Positions 26,238 through 34,809 of a DNA stretch of 64,000 nucleotides are shown here, one piece after another. A program made the translations under genes and the position numbers. Below the pieces are notes generated by a model, which saw only the letters and a list, made by a program, of their open reading frames with translations, searched no databases and was not told where the DNA came from. The stretch's first letter is position 1, and each line of letters opens with the position of its first letter. The DNA comes from Amycolatopsis viridis (GTDB taxonomy: Bacteria; Actinomycetota; Actinomycetes; Mycobacteriales; Pseudonocardiaceae): the NCBI RefSeq assembly GCF_011758765.1, contig NZ_JAANOU010000001.1, forward strand, positions 2,046,001 through 2,110,000, in the 5' to 3' direction.

Positions 26238-26674
26238 CCACGCCGCAGCCACAGAACCAGTTCGGATGGCTGGTCAATGATTTCGCCGAGCGTGTGCCTG
26301 GCGTGGCGCACGCGGTGGTCGTTTCGGCCGACGGCCTGTTGCTGACCGCCTCGAACCGGTTGCCGCTCGACCGCGCCGACCAGCTCGCCGCGGTGGCCTC
26401 CGGGCTCATCAGCCTGACGCAGGGCGCGGCGCGGTGCTTCGAGGCGGGCGCGGTCAACGAGACCGTCGTGGAGATGGAGCTCGGGATCATGATCCTGATG
26501 TCCATCAGCGACGGCTCGTGCCTGGCTGTCCTGGCCGCTCCGAACTGCGACATCGGCCAGGTCGCCTACGAAATGACCATGCTCGTCGACCGGGTGGGCC
26601 AGATCCTCACCCCCGAACTGCGCGCCCAGCTGCAGGGTGCCGGCGGGCCCCTGATCGGCGAACCGGTGGGATGA
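26234..26674 (+). CDS. cvnB: roadblock/LC7 conservon protein (CvnB)
   Basis: Second conservon component, 146 residues, a roadblock/LC7 domain (FGWLVNDFAERVPGVAHAVVVSADG at the start, VASGLISLTQGAA, GSCLAVLAAPNCDIGQVAYEM). Roadblock proteins of this class bind the small GTPase of the same cluster and probably act as its activator or scaffold at the membrane. Its ATG overlaps the cvnA stop (ATGA). Confidence 0.92.
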   Translation: MTTPQPQNQFGWLVNDFAERVPGVAHAVVVSADGLLLTASNRLPLDRADQLAAVASGLISLTQGAARCFEAGAVNETVVEMELGIMILMSISDGSCLAVLAAPNCDIGQVAYEMTMLVDRVGQILTPELRAQLQGAGGPLIGEPVG

Positions 26675-26681
26675 TGCCGAC

Positions 26682-27431
26682 ATGACCACGGGATCCGAGA
26701 ATGGCTCCCCCTCCGGCGGCGAACCACAACCCACGTTCGCCGACGTGATGAACAGCTTCAGCCTGGACTCCGGTCGGGGCCGCCGGAAGCGCAAGAAGCA
26801 GCGCGACCCGCAGCCCGAGCCGGACCGGGCGGTCGCCCCCGGGGCACCGCGGGCCGAGCAGGCGCCGCCCGCACCGGCGCCGCAGCCCTCGCCGTCACCG
26901 CATCCGGCACCCGCGCCGGACAAGCCGGCGCCGCCGGCGAGCCCGTTCGGCTCGGCGCCGGGCACCGGGTTCTTCGAGCCCGTGCGGCCCGTCCAGCACG
27001 CGGAGCCGGCGCGGCCGGTTCAGCCGTCCCGGGACGTGCCCGTGTGGCCGGAGGAGCCGGAGATCCACCCCGCCGAGGAGACCGCCGTGGTGCGCCCGTA
27101 CGCGCTCACCGGCGGCCGCACCAAGGCCCGGGTCGCACTGGAGCTGGAGACCCTGGTCTCCGTCCAGGACGCCGTCCTCGCCCGGCTGGACGCCGGGACG
27201 CTGACGGTGCAGTTCGAGCACCGCTCGATCATGGAAGAATGTCGCACACCTCGGTCGGTCGCGGAGATCGCAGCGCTGCTGCGGGTCCCGATCGGCGTGG
27301 CCAGAGTCCTCATCAGCGACGCCGCCGATGCTGGTCTGGTCACCGTGCACCGCACGGTGTCGACCAACGACGACGCCGAGGCGCATCTCATGTTGATGGA
27401 AAGGGTGTTGAGTGGACTCCGTCGGCTTTAA
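26682..27431 (+). CDS. cvnC: DUF742 conservon protein (CvnC)
   Basis: Third conservon component, 249 residues. Residues 1-125 are a Pro/Ala/Glu-rich disordered extension with a basic patch GRRKRKKQR. Residues 128-249 are the DUF742 domain, with VVRPYALTGGRTK, a winged-helix-like part (RTPRSVAEIAALLRVPIGVARVLISD) and the end MERVLSGLRRL. The extension is longer than in many homologues. It starts seven bases after cvnB and overlaps cvnD by 20 bases. Confidence 0.9.
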   Translation: MTTGSENGSPSGGEPQPTFADVMNSFSLDSGRGRRKRKKQRDPQPEPDRAVAPGAPRAEQAPPAPAPQPSPSPHPAPAPDKPAPPASPFGSAPGTGFFEPVRPVQHAEPARPVQPSRDVPVWPEEPEIHPAEETAVVRPYALTGGRTKARVALELETLVSVQDAVLARLDAGTLTVQFEHRSIMEECRTPRSVAEIAALLRVPIGVARVLISDAADAGLVTVHRTVSTNDDAEAHLMLMERVLSGLRRL

Positions 27432-28020
27432 GGCACCGCGGCAGACCGCGCCGCAGACCATGACCTCGGCGAAGATCGTCGTCGCCGGTGGGTTCGGTGC
27501 CGGTAAGACCACCTTCGTCGGCTCGGTTTCGGAGATCGTGCCGCTCACCACCGAGGCGATGATGACCGATGCCAGCCGTGGCATCGACAACCTCGACCAG
27601 ACACCCAACAAGTCGACCACCACCGTGGCCATGGACTTCGGCCGCGTGTCGCTGGACACCGACCTGATCCTGTACCTGTTCGGTACGCCGGGTCAGCAGC
27701 GGTTCTGGTTCATGTGGGACGACCTGGTGCGGGGTGCGATCGGCGCGGTGGTGCTGGCGGACACCCGGCGGCTGGCGGACTCGTTCGCGCCGGTCGACTT
27801 CTTCGAGGACCGCGGGCTGCCCTACATCATCGGGGTCAACACCTTCGACGGGCAGCTGCACCACGAGCTGAGCGACGTGCGCGAGGCGCTGGCGATCGAC
27901 GAGAGCATCCCGATCGTGCGGTGCGACGCCCGCGACCGCGAATCGACCAAGCAGACGCTGATCACGCTGGTCGAGTACGCGATGCGGCAGTGGATCGCGA
28001 TGCGCGCGGGCACGCGCTGA
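27412..28020 (+). CDS. cvnD: conservon small GTPase (CvnD)
   Basis: Fourth conservon component, a Ras-like/MglA-related ATP/GTP-binding protein of 202 residues. P-loop GGFGAGKT is at residues 26-33, TPGQQRFWFMWDDL gives the switch II DxxG-like region, and VNTFDG replaces the NKxD specificity motif. It is expected to cycle between nucleotide states downstream of the CvnA sensor. GTG 27412 lies inside the cvnC end, so translation is coupled; a terminator follows 25 bases after the stop. Confidence 0.92.
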   Translation: MDSVGFKAPRQTAPQTMTSAKIVVAGGFGAGKTTFVGSVSEIVPLTTEAMMTDASRGIDNLDQTPNKSTTTVAMDFGRVSLDTDLILYLFGTPGQQRFWFMWDDLVRGAIGAVVLADTRRLADSFAPVDFFEDRGLPYIIGVNTFDGQLHHELSDVREALAIDESIPIVRCDARDRESTKQTLITLVEYAMRQWIAMRAGTR

Positions 28021-28044
28021 CACAGGCGGGACAGGCGCAACGGG

Positions 28045-28066
28045 GTGCCGGGCGGCGGCCCGGCAC
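28045..28066 (+). terminator. conservon terminator
   Basis: Perfect 9-bp stem (28045-28053 with 28058-28066, arm GTGCCGGGC) with a GGCG loop, 25 bases after the cvnD stop. Confidence 0.7.
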
Positions 28067-28185
28067 GAATCCGTCCAGCGCCGGCTTCGTGCTGCCCGTC
28101 TGCTGAATCGTTACCGTACCGCGTGGGATGTCGCGGCGGTCACGCTTGGGTTTGCGATAGTAGGAAGTCCAAGTATTTTTGAGGC

Positions 28186-31100
28186 ATGAACGCCTCACTT
28201 CACCGGCCCGTGCACCCGGTGCGGTTCGTCACCGCCTCGAGTCTGTTCGACGGGCACGACGCTTCGATCAACATCATGCGGCGCATCCTGCAGTCGCAGG
28301 GTGCGGAGGTCGTCCACCTCGGGCACAACCGGTCGGTGGACGAGGTCGTCCGCGCCGCGATCAGCGAGGACGCCCAGGGTGTCGCGATCAGCGCCTACCA
28401 GGGCGGGCACGTCGAATACTTCAGCTACCTGGTGGAGCTGCTGAACGAGCGCGGCGCCGGGCACATCAAGGTGTACGGCGGCGGTGGCGGCGTCATCGTG
28501 CGCGAGGAGATCGAGCTGCTGCACTCCCGCGGCGTCGCGCGGATCTTCTCCCCGGACGACGGGCTCCAGCTCGGGCTGCCGGGGATGGTCAACCTGATGA
28601 TCAAGGAGTGCGACTACGACCTCGCGGAGGTGCCCGCGGGGCCGGACGACGACCTCCTGGCCGGTGACGTGCCGACCCTGGCGCGCTTCATCACCCAGCT
28701 GCAGGCCGGCCGCGTGGACGACAACCGGCTGGCGCGCATCGCGGAGGCGGCCCGGAGGCGGCCGGTGCCGGTCCTCGGCATCACCGGCACCGGTGGGTCC
28801 GGCAAGTCGTCGCTGACCGACGAGCTGATCCGGCGGTTCCGGCTGGACCAGGAGGACAAGCTGCGGATCGCGGTGCTGGCGGTCGACCCGACCCGGCGCC
28901 GCGGCGGGGGCGCGCTGCTGGGCGACCGGATCCGGATGAACGGGCTGGACAGCTCGCAGATCTACTTCCGTTCGCTGGCCACCCGGCAGGCCGGCGGCGA
29001 GGTGCCGGAAGGGCTGGACGAGGCCGTGCTGGCGTGCAAGGCCGCCGGCTACGACCTGGTGATCGTCGAGACGCCGGGCATCGGGCAGGGCGATGCCGGC
29101 ATCGTCGACCACGTCGACTACTCGCTGTACGTGATGACGCCGGAGTTCGGCGCCGCCTCGCAGCTGGAGAAGATCGACATGCTCGACTTCGCCGACGTGG
29201 TGGCGATCAACAAGTTCGAGCGCCGCGGCGCCGAGGACGCCCGCCGGGACGTGGCGCGCCAGCTGGTGCGCAACCGCGAGGCGTTCGGCGCCTCGCCCGA
29301 GGACATGCCGGTGTTCGGCACCAGCGCCGCGCGCTTCAACGACGACGGTGTGACCGCGCTGTACCAGTACCTGCGGGACGCGCTGGCCGAGCGGGGCCTG
29401 TCGGTATCGGCGGGGCAGCTGCCCAAGGCCGGGACCAAGGTGTCCACCGGAGCCTCGGTGATCATCCCGCCGGCGCGCGAGCGCTACCTCGCCGACATCG
29501 CCGCCACCGTGCGCGGCTACCACGAGCAGACGCGGGAACAGGTCGCGTCGGTCCGCAAGGTCGACCACCTGCGCGCGGCGAAGGACGCGCTGGCCGCGGA
29601 CAACGCGGACACCGAGGCCATCGAACGGCTCCTGGCGAAGGCGGAGTCCGAAGTCGACTCGTCCGTCGCCGGGCTGCTGGAGCGCTGGGACGAGCTGTCC
29701 GAGTCCTACCGGGCCGAGGAGCTGGTCGTCCACATCCGGGACAAGGAGCTGCGCACCCAGCTGTGGCGGGAAACGCTGTCCGGCAACCGGGTCCCGCGGG
29801 TGGCGCTGCCCCGCTACACCGACCGTGGCGAACTGGTGTCGTTCCTGCGCCGGGAGAACCTGCCCGGCTACTTCCCGTTCACCGCGGGCGTGTTCCCGTT
29901 CAAACGCGAGGGTGAGGACCCGGCACGCATGTTCGCCGGCGAGGGCGACGCGTTCCGCACCAACCGCCGGTTCAAGTACCTCTCCGCCGATTCCGAGGCC
30001 AAGCGGTTGTCGACCGCGTTCGACTCGGTGACGCTGTACGGGCACGACCCGGACACCCGCCCGGACATCTACGGCAAGATCGGCACGTCCGGCGTGTCCA
30101 TCGCGACGCTGGACGACATGAAGGCGCTGTACGACGGGTTCGACCTGACCGCGCCGAACACATCGGTGTCGATGACCATCAACGGGCCCGCGCCGACGAT
30201 CCTGGCGTTCTTCCTCAACACGGCCATCGACCAGCGGATGGACGCCTTCCGCGCCGAGCACGGCCGTGAACCCACCGCGGAGGAGGCCGCCGAGCTGCGG
30301 GAGTGGACGCTGCGCAACGTGCGCGGCACGGTGCAGGCCGACATCCTCAAGGAGGACCAGGGGCAGAACACCTGCATCTTCTCCACCGAGTTCTCGCTGC
30401 GGATGATGGCGGACATCCAGGAGTGGTTCATCGAGCACGGCGTCCGCAACTTCTACTCGGTGTCGATCTCCGGCTACCACATCGCCGAAGCCGGGGCGAA
30501 CCCCATTTCGCAGCTCGCGTTCACCCTGGCCAACGGGTTCACCTACGTCGAGTCCTACCTGGCGCGCGGCATGCACGTCGACGACTTCGCGCCGAACCTG
30601 TCGTTCTTCTTCTCCAACGGGATGGACGCGGAGTACTCGGTGCTGGGCCGCGTCGCCCGCCGGATCTGGGCGATCGCGATGAAGGAGCGCTACGGCGCGA
30701 ACGAGCGTTCGCAGAAGCTCAAGTACCACGTGCAGACCTCCGGACGGTCGCTGCACGCACAGGAGATGAGCTTCAACGACATCCGCACCACGCTGCAGGC
30801 GTTGTGCGCGTTGTACGACAACGCCAACTCGTTGCACACCAACGCCTACGACGAGGCCATCACCACTCCGACGGAGAGCTCGGTGCGCCGCGCCATGGCG
30901 ATCCAGATGATCATCAACAAGGAGTGGGGCCTGGCGAAGAACGAAAACCCGTTGCAGGGTTCGTTCATCATCGACGAGCTGACCGACCTGGTCGAGGAAG
31001 CGGTGCTGGCCGAGTTCGACCGGATGGCCGAGCGCGGCGGCGTGCTGGGCGCGATGGAGACCGGTTACCAGCGCGGCAAGATCCAGGACGAGTCGATGCT

Positions 31101-31422
31101 GTACGAGCGGCTCAAGCACGAGGGCTCGCTGCCGATCGTCGGGGTCAACACGTTCCGCAACCCGCACCCCGAGGACGACGAGGTCGAGGTCGAGCTGGCC
31201 CGCGCCACGGAGGAGGAGAAGCAGTCCCAGCTGACGCGGCTGGCCGGCTTCCAGCAGCGGCACGGCCAGGAGGCCCAGGAGGCGCTGCAGGCGCTCCGGG
31301 ACGCCGCCACGCGGGGTGAGAACGTCTTCGGTGTGCTGATGGACGCCGCACGGGTGTGCTCGCTGGGGCAGATCACGGAGGCGTTCTTCGAGGTCGGTGG
31401 CCAGTACCGGCGCAACATCTGA
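28186..31422 (+). CDS. icmF: fused isobutyryl-CoA mutase
   Basis: Adenosylcobalamin enzyme that interconverts isobutyryl-CoA and n-butyryl-CoA, with its GTPase chaperone fused inside, 1078 residues. Domain order is diagnostic: a B12-binding domain (about 10-145; DGHDAS holds the base-off His), a MeaB-like G domain with P-loop GTGGSGKS at 201-208 and VEGPGIGQGD-like ETPGIGQGDAGIVD near 295, a linker, then the large mutase domain (about 540-1078; FPFTAGVFPFKREGEDP, NFYSVSISGYHIAEAGA). It stands alone between two terminators. ATG 28186 follows GAGGC. Links branched-chain and butyrate metabolism. Confidence 0.96.
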   Translation: MNASLHRPVHPVRFVTASSLFDGHDASINIMRRILQSQGAEVVHLGHNRSVDEVVRAAISEDAQGVAISAYQGGHVEYFSYLVELLNERGAGHIKVYGGGGGVIVREEIELLHSRGVARIFSPDDGLQLGLPGMVNLMIKECDYDLAEVPAGPDDDLLAGDVPTLARFITQLQAGRVDDNRLARIAEAARRRPVPVLGITGTGGSGKSSLTDELIRRFRLDQEDKLRIAVLAVDPTRRRGGGALLGDRIRMNGLDSSQIYFRSLATRQAGGEVPEGLDEAVLACKAAGYDLVIVETPGIGQGDAGIVDHVDYSLYVMTPEFGAASQLEKIDMLDFADVVAINKFERRGAEDARRDVARQLVRNREAFGASPEDMPVFGTSAARFNDDGVTALYQYLRDALAERGLSVSAGQLPKAGTKVSTGASVIIPPARERYLADIAATVRGYHEQTREQVASVRKVDHLRAAKDALAADNADTEAIERLLAKAESEVDSSVAGLLERWDELSESYRAEELVVHIRDKELRTQLWRETLSGNRVPRVALPRYTDRGELVSFLRRENLPGYFPFTAGVFPFKREGEDPARMFAGEGDAFRTNRRFKYLSADSEAKRLSTAFDSVTLYGHDPDTRPDIYGKIGTSGVSIATLDDMKALYDGFDLTAPNTSVSMTINGPAPTILAFFLNTAIDQRMDAFRAEHGREPTAEEAAELREWTLRNVRGTVQADILKEDQGQNTCIFSTEFSLRMMADIQEWFIEHGVRNFYSVSISGYHIAEAGANPISQLAFTLANGFTYVESYLARGMHVDDFAPNLSFFFSNGMDAEYSVLGRVARRIWAIAMKERYGANERSQKLKYHVQTSGRSLHAQEMSFNDIRTTLQALCALYDNANSLHTNAYDEAITTPTESSVRRAMAIQMIINKEWGLAKNENPLQGSFIIDELTDLVEEAVLAEFDRMAERGGVLGAMETGYQRGKIQDESMLYERLKHEGSLPIVGVNTFRNPHPEDDEVEVELARATEEEKQSQLTRLAGFQQRHGQEAQEALQALRDAATRGENVFGVLMDAARVCSLGQITEAFFEVGGQYRRNI

Positions 31423-31445
31423 CACCCGCGGCCCGGGCCGGGGAT

Positions 31446-31468
31446 CCCGGCGGGAATAGCCCGCCGGG
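31446..31468 (+). terminator. icmF terminator
   Basis: Perfect 9-bp stem (31446-31454 with 31460-31468, arm CCCGGCGGG) with AATAG loop, 23 bases after the icmF stop. Confidence 0.75.
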
Positions 31469-31489
31469 GTTCCGCGGTTGCCGGAGGAC

Positions 31490-32320
31490 ATGAAGTTCGG
31501 GATCTCCACCTTCGTGACCGACGAAGGAATCCGTCCGGGCGCGCTGGGCCGCGCGCTGGAGGAACGCGGGTTCGACTCGCTGCTGCTCGCCGAGCATTCG
31601 CACATCCCGGTCAGCCGGGAGAGCCCCTACCGCGGCGGCGGTGAGCTGCCGCGGGTCTACTACCGCACCCTCGACCCGTTCGTCGCGCTGACCGCGGCCG
31701 CGGTCGAGACCACCGACCTGCTCCTGTTCACCGGTGTCGCCCTGCTGGTCCAGCGCGACGTGATCCACACCGCCAAGGAGGTCGCGAGCCTCGACCTCCT
31801 CTCCGGCGGCCGGGTCGCGTTCGGGGTGGGCGTGGGCTGGAACCGCGAGGAGATGCGCAACCACGGCACCGAACCACGCACCCGCGGCGCCTTGATCGAC
31901 GAGCAGATCCAGGCGCTCAAGGCGATCTGGACCGCCGACGAGGCCGAGTTCCACGGCGAGTATGTCGACTTCGACCCGATCTGGCAGTGGCCCAAGCCCG
32001 TGCAGCGCCCGCACCCGCCGATCTACGTCGGCGGCGAGAGCGAGGCAGCGCTCACCCGGCTCGCCAAGCACGCCGACGGGTGGCTGCCCCGCGCGCACAC
32101 CTCGCCGGAGGAGATCAAGCGGGTCCGCGCGTGGCTGGCCGAGCAGGGCCGCCCGGACGTCCCGTTCACGGTGTTCGGCGCCGGGCGCAACGAGGAGGCG
32201 CTGGCCGGGTTCGCCGAGGCCGGTGTCGAGCGCGTGACGTTCCTGCTGGGTACCCGTCCCGAGTCGGAGACGCTGACCGAGCTGGACGAGCTCGCCGCAC
32301 TCGCGGAGGGCTACCGGTGA
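31490..32320 (+). CDS. luciferase-like (LLM) F420-dependent oxidoreductase, copy 1
   Basis: A 276-residue TIM-barrel oxidoreductase of the LLM class, TIGR03619-like. It begins MKFGISTFVTDEG and shows AEHSHIPVSRESPY (residues 28-41), GVGVGWNREEMRNHG near residue 105 and PPIYVGGESEAALTR. ATG 31490 follows CCGGAGGAC; a TTG at 31478 would include that ribosome site. It overlaps its paralogue by four bases. Cofactor F420 is the family expectation; the substrate is unknown. Confidence 0.85.
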   Translation: MKFGISTFVTDEGIRPGALGRALEERGFDSLLLAEHSHIPVSRESPYRGGGELPRVYYRTLDPFVALTAAAVETTDLLLFTGVALLVQRDVIHTAKEVASLDLLSGGRVAFGVGVGWNREEMRNHGTEPRTRGALIDEQIQALKAIWTADEAEFHGEYVDFDPIWQWPKPVQRPHPPIYVGGESEAALTRLAKHADGWLPRAHTSPEEIKRVRAWLAEQGRPDVPFTVFGAGRNEEALAGFAEAGVERVTFLLGTRPESETLTELDELAALAEGYR

Positions 32321-33126
32321 AGCTGGGCATCTCGACGTTCGTCACGGACGAGAGCGCGCGCCCGGACGTGCTCGCCAAGGCGGTCGAGGAGCGCGGGTTC
32401 GACGCGCTGTTCATCGCGGAGCACTCGCACATCCCGGTCAGCCGCGAGTCCCCGTACCCGCCGGGTGGCGAGATGGCGCGCCACTACTACCGCGCGCTCG
32501 ACCCGTTCGTCGTGCTGACCGCGGCCGCCGCCGCGACCACGGCGCTCACCCTGGGCACCGGCATCGCGCTGCTGATCCAGCGGGACGTGCTGCACACCGC
32601 GAAGTCCGTCGCGAGCCTGGACCTGCTGTCCGGCGGCCGGTTCCTGTTCGGCGTCGGCGCCGGCTGGAACCGCGAGGAGATGCGCAACCACGGCACCGAC
32701 CCGCGCACCCGCGGCGCGCTGCTGGACGAGCAGATCCAGGCGCTGCGGACACTGTGGACGAACGACGAGGCGGAGTTCCACGGCGTGCACGTGGACTTCG
32801 ACCCGGTGTTCCAGTGGCCCAAGCCGGCTCGCGAGGTGCCCGTCTACATCGGCGGCACCAGCGCGGCGGCCCTGGACCGTGCGAAGCGGCTCGGCGCGGG
32901 GTGGCTGCCCAGCGCGGTGCGCGACCCGGAAGCGGCGACCGCGCAGCTGGCGCACGCGGGCTCGGTGCCGGTGACGGCGACGTCCGCGCCCCCGGACCCA
33001 GGGCTGCTCGACGCCTACGCCGAGGCCGGGGCCGAGCGGGTCACGCTCGCCCTGCCCGCGTCGTCGGCGGGCAGCACGATGCGCCGCCTCGACGCGCTCG
33101 CCGCGCTGGTTCCCCGGTTCAGCTGA
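32317..33126 (+). CDS. luciferase-like (LLM) F420-dependent oxidoreductase, copy 2
   Basis: A 269-residue paralogue of the preceding gene, sharing long identical blocks (GISTFVTDE, AEHSHIPVSRESPYP, GWNREEMRNHGT, TRGALLDEQIQALR) and differing most after residue 190. GTG 32317 overlaps the first copy's stop (GTGA), so the pair is one operon from tandem duplication. The two proteins could form a heteromer or act on related substrates. The 3' end overlaps the convergent gene at 33119 by eight bases. Confidence 0.85.
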   Translation: MKLGISTFVTDESARPDVLAKAVEERGFDALFIAEHSHIPVSRESPYPPGGEMARHYYRALDPFVVLTAAAAATTALTLGTGIALLIQRDVLHTAKSVASLDLLSGGRFLFGVGAGWNREEMRNHGTDPRTRGALLDEQIQALRTLWTNDEAEFHGVHVDFDPVFQWPKPAREVPVYIGGTSAAALDRAKRLGAGWLPSAVRDPEAATAQLAHAGSVPVTATSAPPDPGLLDAYAEAGAERVTLALPASSAGSTMRRLDALAALVPRFS

Positions 33127-33988
33127 GCAGCGGCCGCAGGGCGGCGGTGCCGGCGGTCAGGGCCGGCGGGAGCGCGTGGAAGGACTTGACCGGCGCGCTG
33201 CTCAGCACGACCACCACGTGTCGCGCGTCGGCGCCGAGCAGACCCGTCGTGTGGTAAAAGGCGCGCCCTTCGCTGGTGCCCCAGCCCTGTTTGATCGCCC
33301 ACGTCGTGCCGGGCAGCGCGTCCGGGATGCCGAAGTACTGGTCCGTGCCGTCCGCAGCCGCCGCCGGTGCGTGGTACATGGCGCGGTAGAGCAGGTCGCG
33401 CGCCGGCCGGGGCAGGCTTTCCTCGATGTAGCGGTACACCGTGACGACGTCTTCGGCGGTGATCCAGGTGGAGCCCCACTGGCCGGGCCTGTCCGGCGGC
33501 TGGGTGCCGTGCAGTCCCAGCAGGTGCGCCATGCGGGTCACCAGCGCGCCGCCACCCTGCTGCACCCAATAGGCACTGGCGATGGCGTCGTCACTGGCGC
33601 TGATCATCCGGGTGAGCTGGGCCTGCGTGTGCACGTCGGGCACCTGCCAGTGGCCGGCGCGCAACACGTCCAGCGCGATCAGCAGCTTGACCACGGACAT
33701 CGACGCGAACTGCCAGTCGGCGTTCAGCTGCGTCAGCACGGTGCCGGTGCGGCGGTCGAACACCTCGACCGCGACCTGGGCGGCGGGCAGTGCCGATCGC
33801 ACCCGCTCCTGCACCTGCGTCGCGATGGCCGCGTCCACCAGGGGAACCGCGGAGTGCGTGGCGGTCACCGGGGCGACGGTGCTCGCCAGGGAGGCCCGGG
33901 GCGGGTGCCCGATGGTGAGGATCAGGGCTGTGACGGCGGCGAACACGGCAGCGGGAAGCACGACCCTGGTGGCCGTTCTGCGTCTCAT
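33119..33988 (-). CDS. exported serine hydrolase, beta-lactamase fold
   Basis: A 289-residue protein with an N-terminal signal/anchor (about residues 7-28 after MRRRTATR) and a class A beta-lactamase-like domain. The nucleophile motif SxxK is SMSVVK near residue 100, the SDN equivalent is SDD (in SASDDAIAS), and the KTG equivalent is KQG. No Omega-loop ELN Glu is visible. These changes suggest a penicillin-binding or other serine hydrolase rather than a working beta-lactamase. ATG 33988 or GTG 33994 may start it. It acts outside the membrane. Confidence 0.78.
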   Translation of the reverse strand: MRRRTATRVVLPAAVFAAVTALILTIGHPPRASLASTVAPVTATHSAVPLVDAAIATQVQERVRSALPAAQVAVEVFDRRTGTVLTQLNADWQFASMSVVKLLIALDVLRAGHWQVPDVHTQAQLTRMISASDDAIASAYWVQQGGGALVTRMAHLLGLHGTQPPDRPGQWGSTWITAEDVVTVYRYIEESLPRPARDLLYRAMYHAPAAAADGTDQYFGIPDALPGTTWAIKQGWGTSEGRAFYHTTGLLGADARHVVVVLSSAPVKSFHALPPALTAGTAALRPLLS

Positions 33989-34056
33989 GCCCACCAGACG
34001 CGGGCATGATCACGACTCGTTGCGGCGCCGGTATCCCGATTCCCGGCGAATCTGCG

Positions 34057-34692
34057 TCAGCGCGTGTCGTCCAGCAGCAGGTGCACCGACAGCTCCAGCC
34101 GGTTCGCGACGTCGGCGGCCGAGGCGCGCCGCGTCACCCAGGCCACCAGGTTCGCCATCCACACGTCGGCGATGAGGTGGAACACCGCGCGGTCGTGCTC
34201 GGTCGGCTCCTCGATGCCCATGGCACGGGCGAACATGCTCTCCAGCAGCCGCCCGACCTGCTCGACCTCGGCCGCGGCCGTGGTGTCGGCGAACATGAAC
34301 GCGCGCACCATCGCCTCGGTCAGGTGCGGATCGCGCTGCATCAGCCGGGTGTTGCGGCTGAGCACGAAGATGAGGCGTTCGGTCGGGGTGTCGCCGGGGA
34401 TGCTGCTGCGCTGCAGCTTCTCGTGCGCGCGCTCGAACTCCCGTGCCAGGCCGGACACCAGCAGGTGGATCTTGGACGGGAAGTAGCGGTAGAGGGTGCC
34501 GAGTGCGACGTCGGCCTTCTCGGCGACGGCCCGCATCTGGACGGCGTCGTACCCGCCCTTGGACGCCAGTGCCAGCGTCGCGTCGATGATGCGCCTGCGC
34601 CGGTCCCGCTGCGCGGCGGAACCGAGCTCGTCGGTGGACAACGCGCCCATCCCGTTCTTCGGCTGGGCGGACGTCTTCGCTTTGGCGGCCAT
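34057..34692 (-). CDS. kstR: KstR, TetR-type repressor of cholesterol catabolism
   Basis: Represses sterol catabolic genes; in mycobacteria the inducer is a cholesterol-derived CoA ester. The 211-residue protein matches M. tuberculosis KstR closely in what I recall of it: LGSAAQRDRRRRIIDATLALASKGGY, VQMRAVAEKADVALGTLYRYFPSKIHLL in the DNA-binding domain (residues about 24-75) and the C-terminal DVWMANLVAWVTRRASAADV block. It is divergent from fadE34, the same neighbour as in mycobacteria, and its own promoter carries a KstR box, so it is autoregulated. An N-terminal 20-residue extension is lineage-specific. Confidence 0.94.
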   Translation of the reverse strand: MAAKAKTSAQPKNGMGALSTDELGSAAQRDRRRRIIDATLALASKGGYDAVQMRAVAEKADVALGTLYRYFPSKIHLLVSGLAREFERAHEKLQRSSIPGDTPTERLIFVLSRNTRLMQRDPHLTEAMVRAFMFADTTAAAEVEQVGRLLESMFARAMGIEEPTEHDRAVFHLIADVWMANLVAWVTRRASAADVANRLELSVHLLLDDTR

Positions 34693-34704
34693 CGGTACCT
34701 GCTC

Positions 34705-34718
34705 CGGAACTTGTTTCA
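34705..34718. promoter_or_regulatory. KstR box, kstR side
   Basis: CGGAACTTGTTTCA matches TNNAACNNGTTNNA at all defined positions except the first. It lies 12 bases upstream of the kstR ATG, consistent with autoregulation. Confidence 0.75.
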
Positions 34719-34784
34719 GTTTCGCTCGACAGTCTACCGGCCGGTCTGCTGATCTCGCGCAGTGAGTGGATCTGGCGGCAAAAC

Positions 34785-34802
34785 TGAAACACGTTCTATA
34801 GT
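34785..34802 (+). promoter_or_regulatory. KstR box overlapping the fadE34 -10
   Basis: TGAAACACGTTCTA (34785-34798) is a perfect TNNAACNNGTTNNA site. It overlaps TATAGT (34797-34802), a -10 box seven bases before the fadE34 ATG. A bound repressor would block this leaderless promoter directly. Confidence 0.85.
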
Positions 34803-34809
34803 GAGTCGC

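Noticed and set aside
33119-33988. Beta-lactam resistance gene
   Set aside because: Key SDN, KTG and Omega-loop residues are changed or missing.
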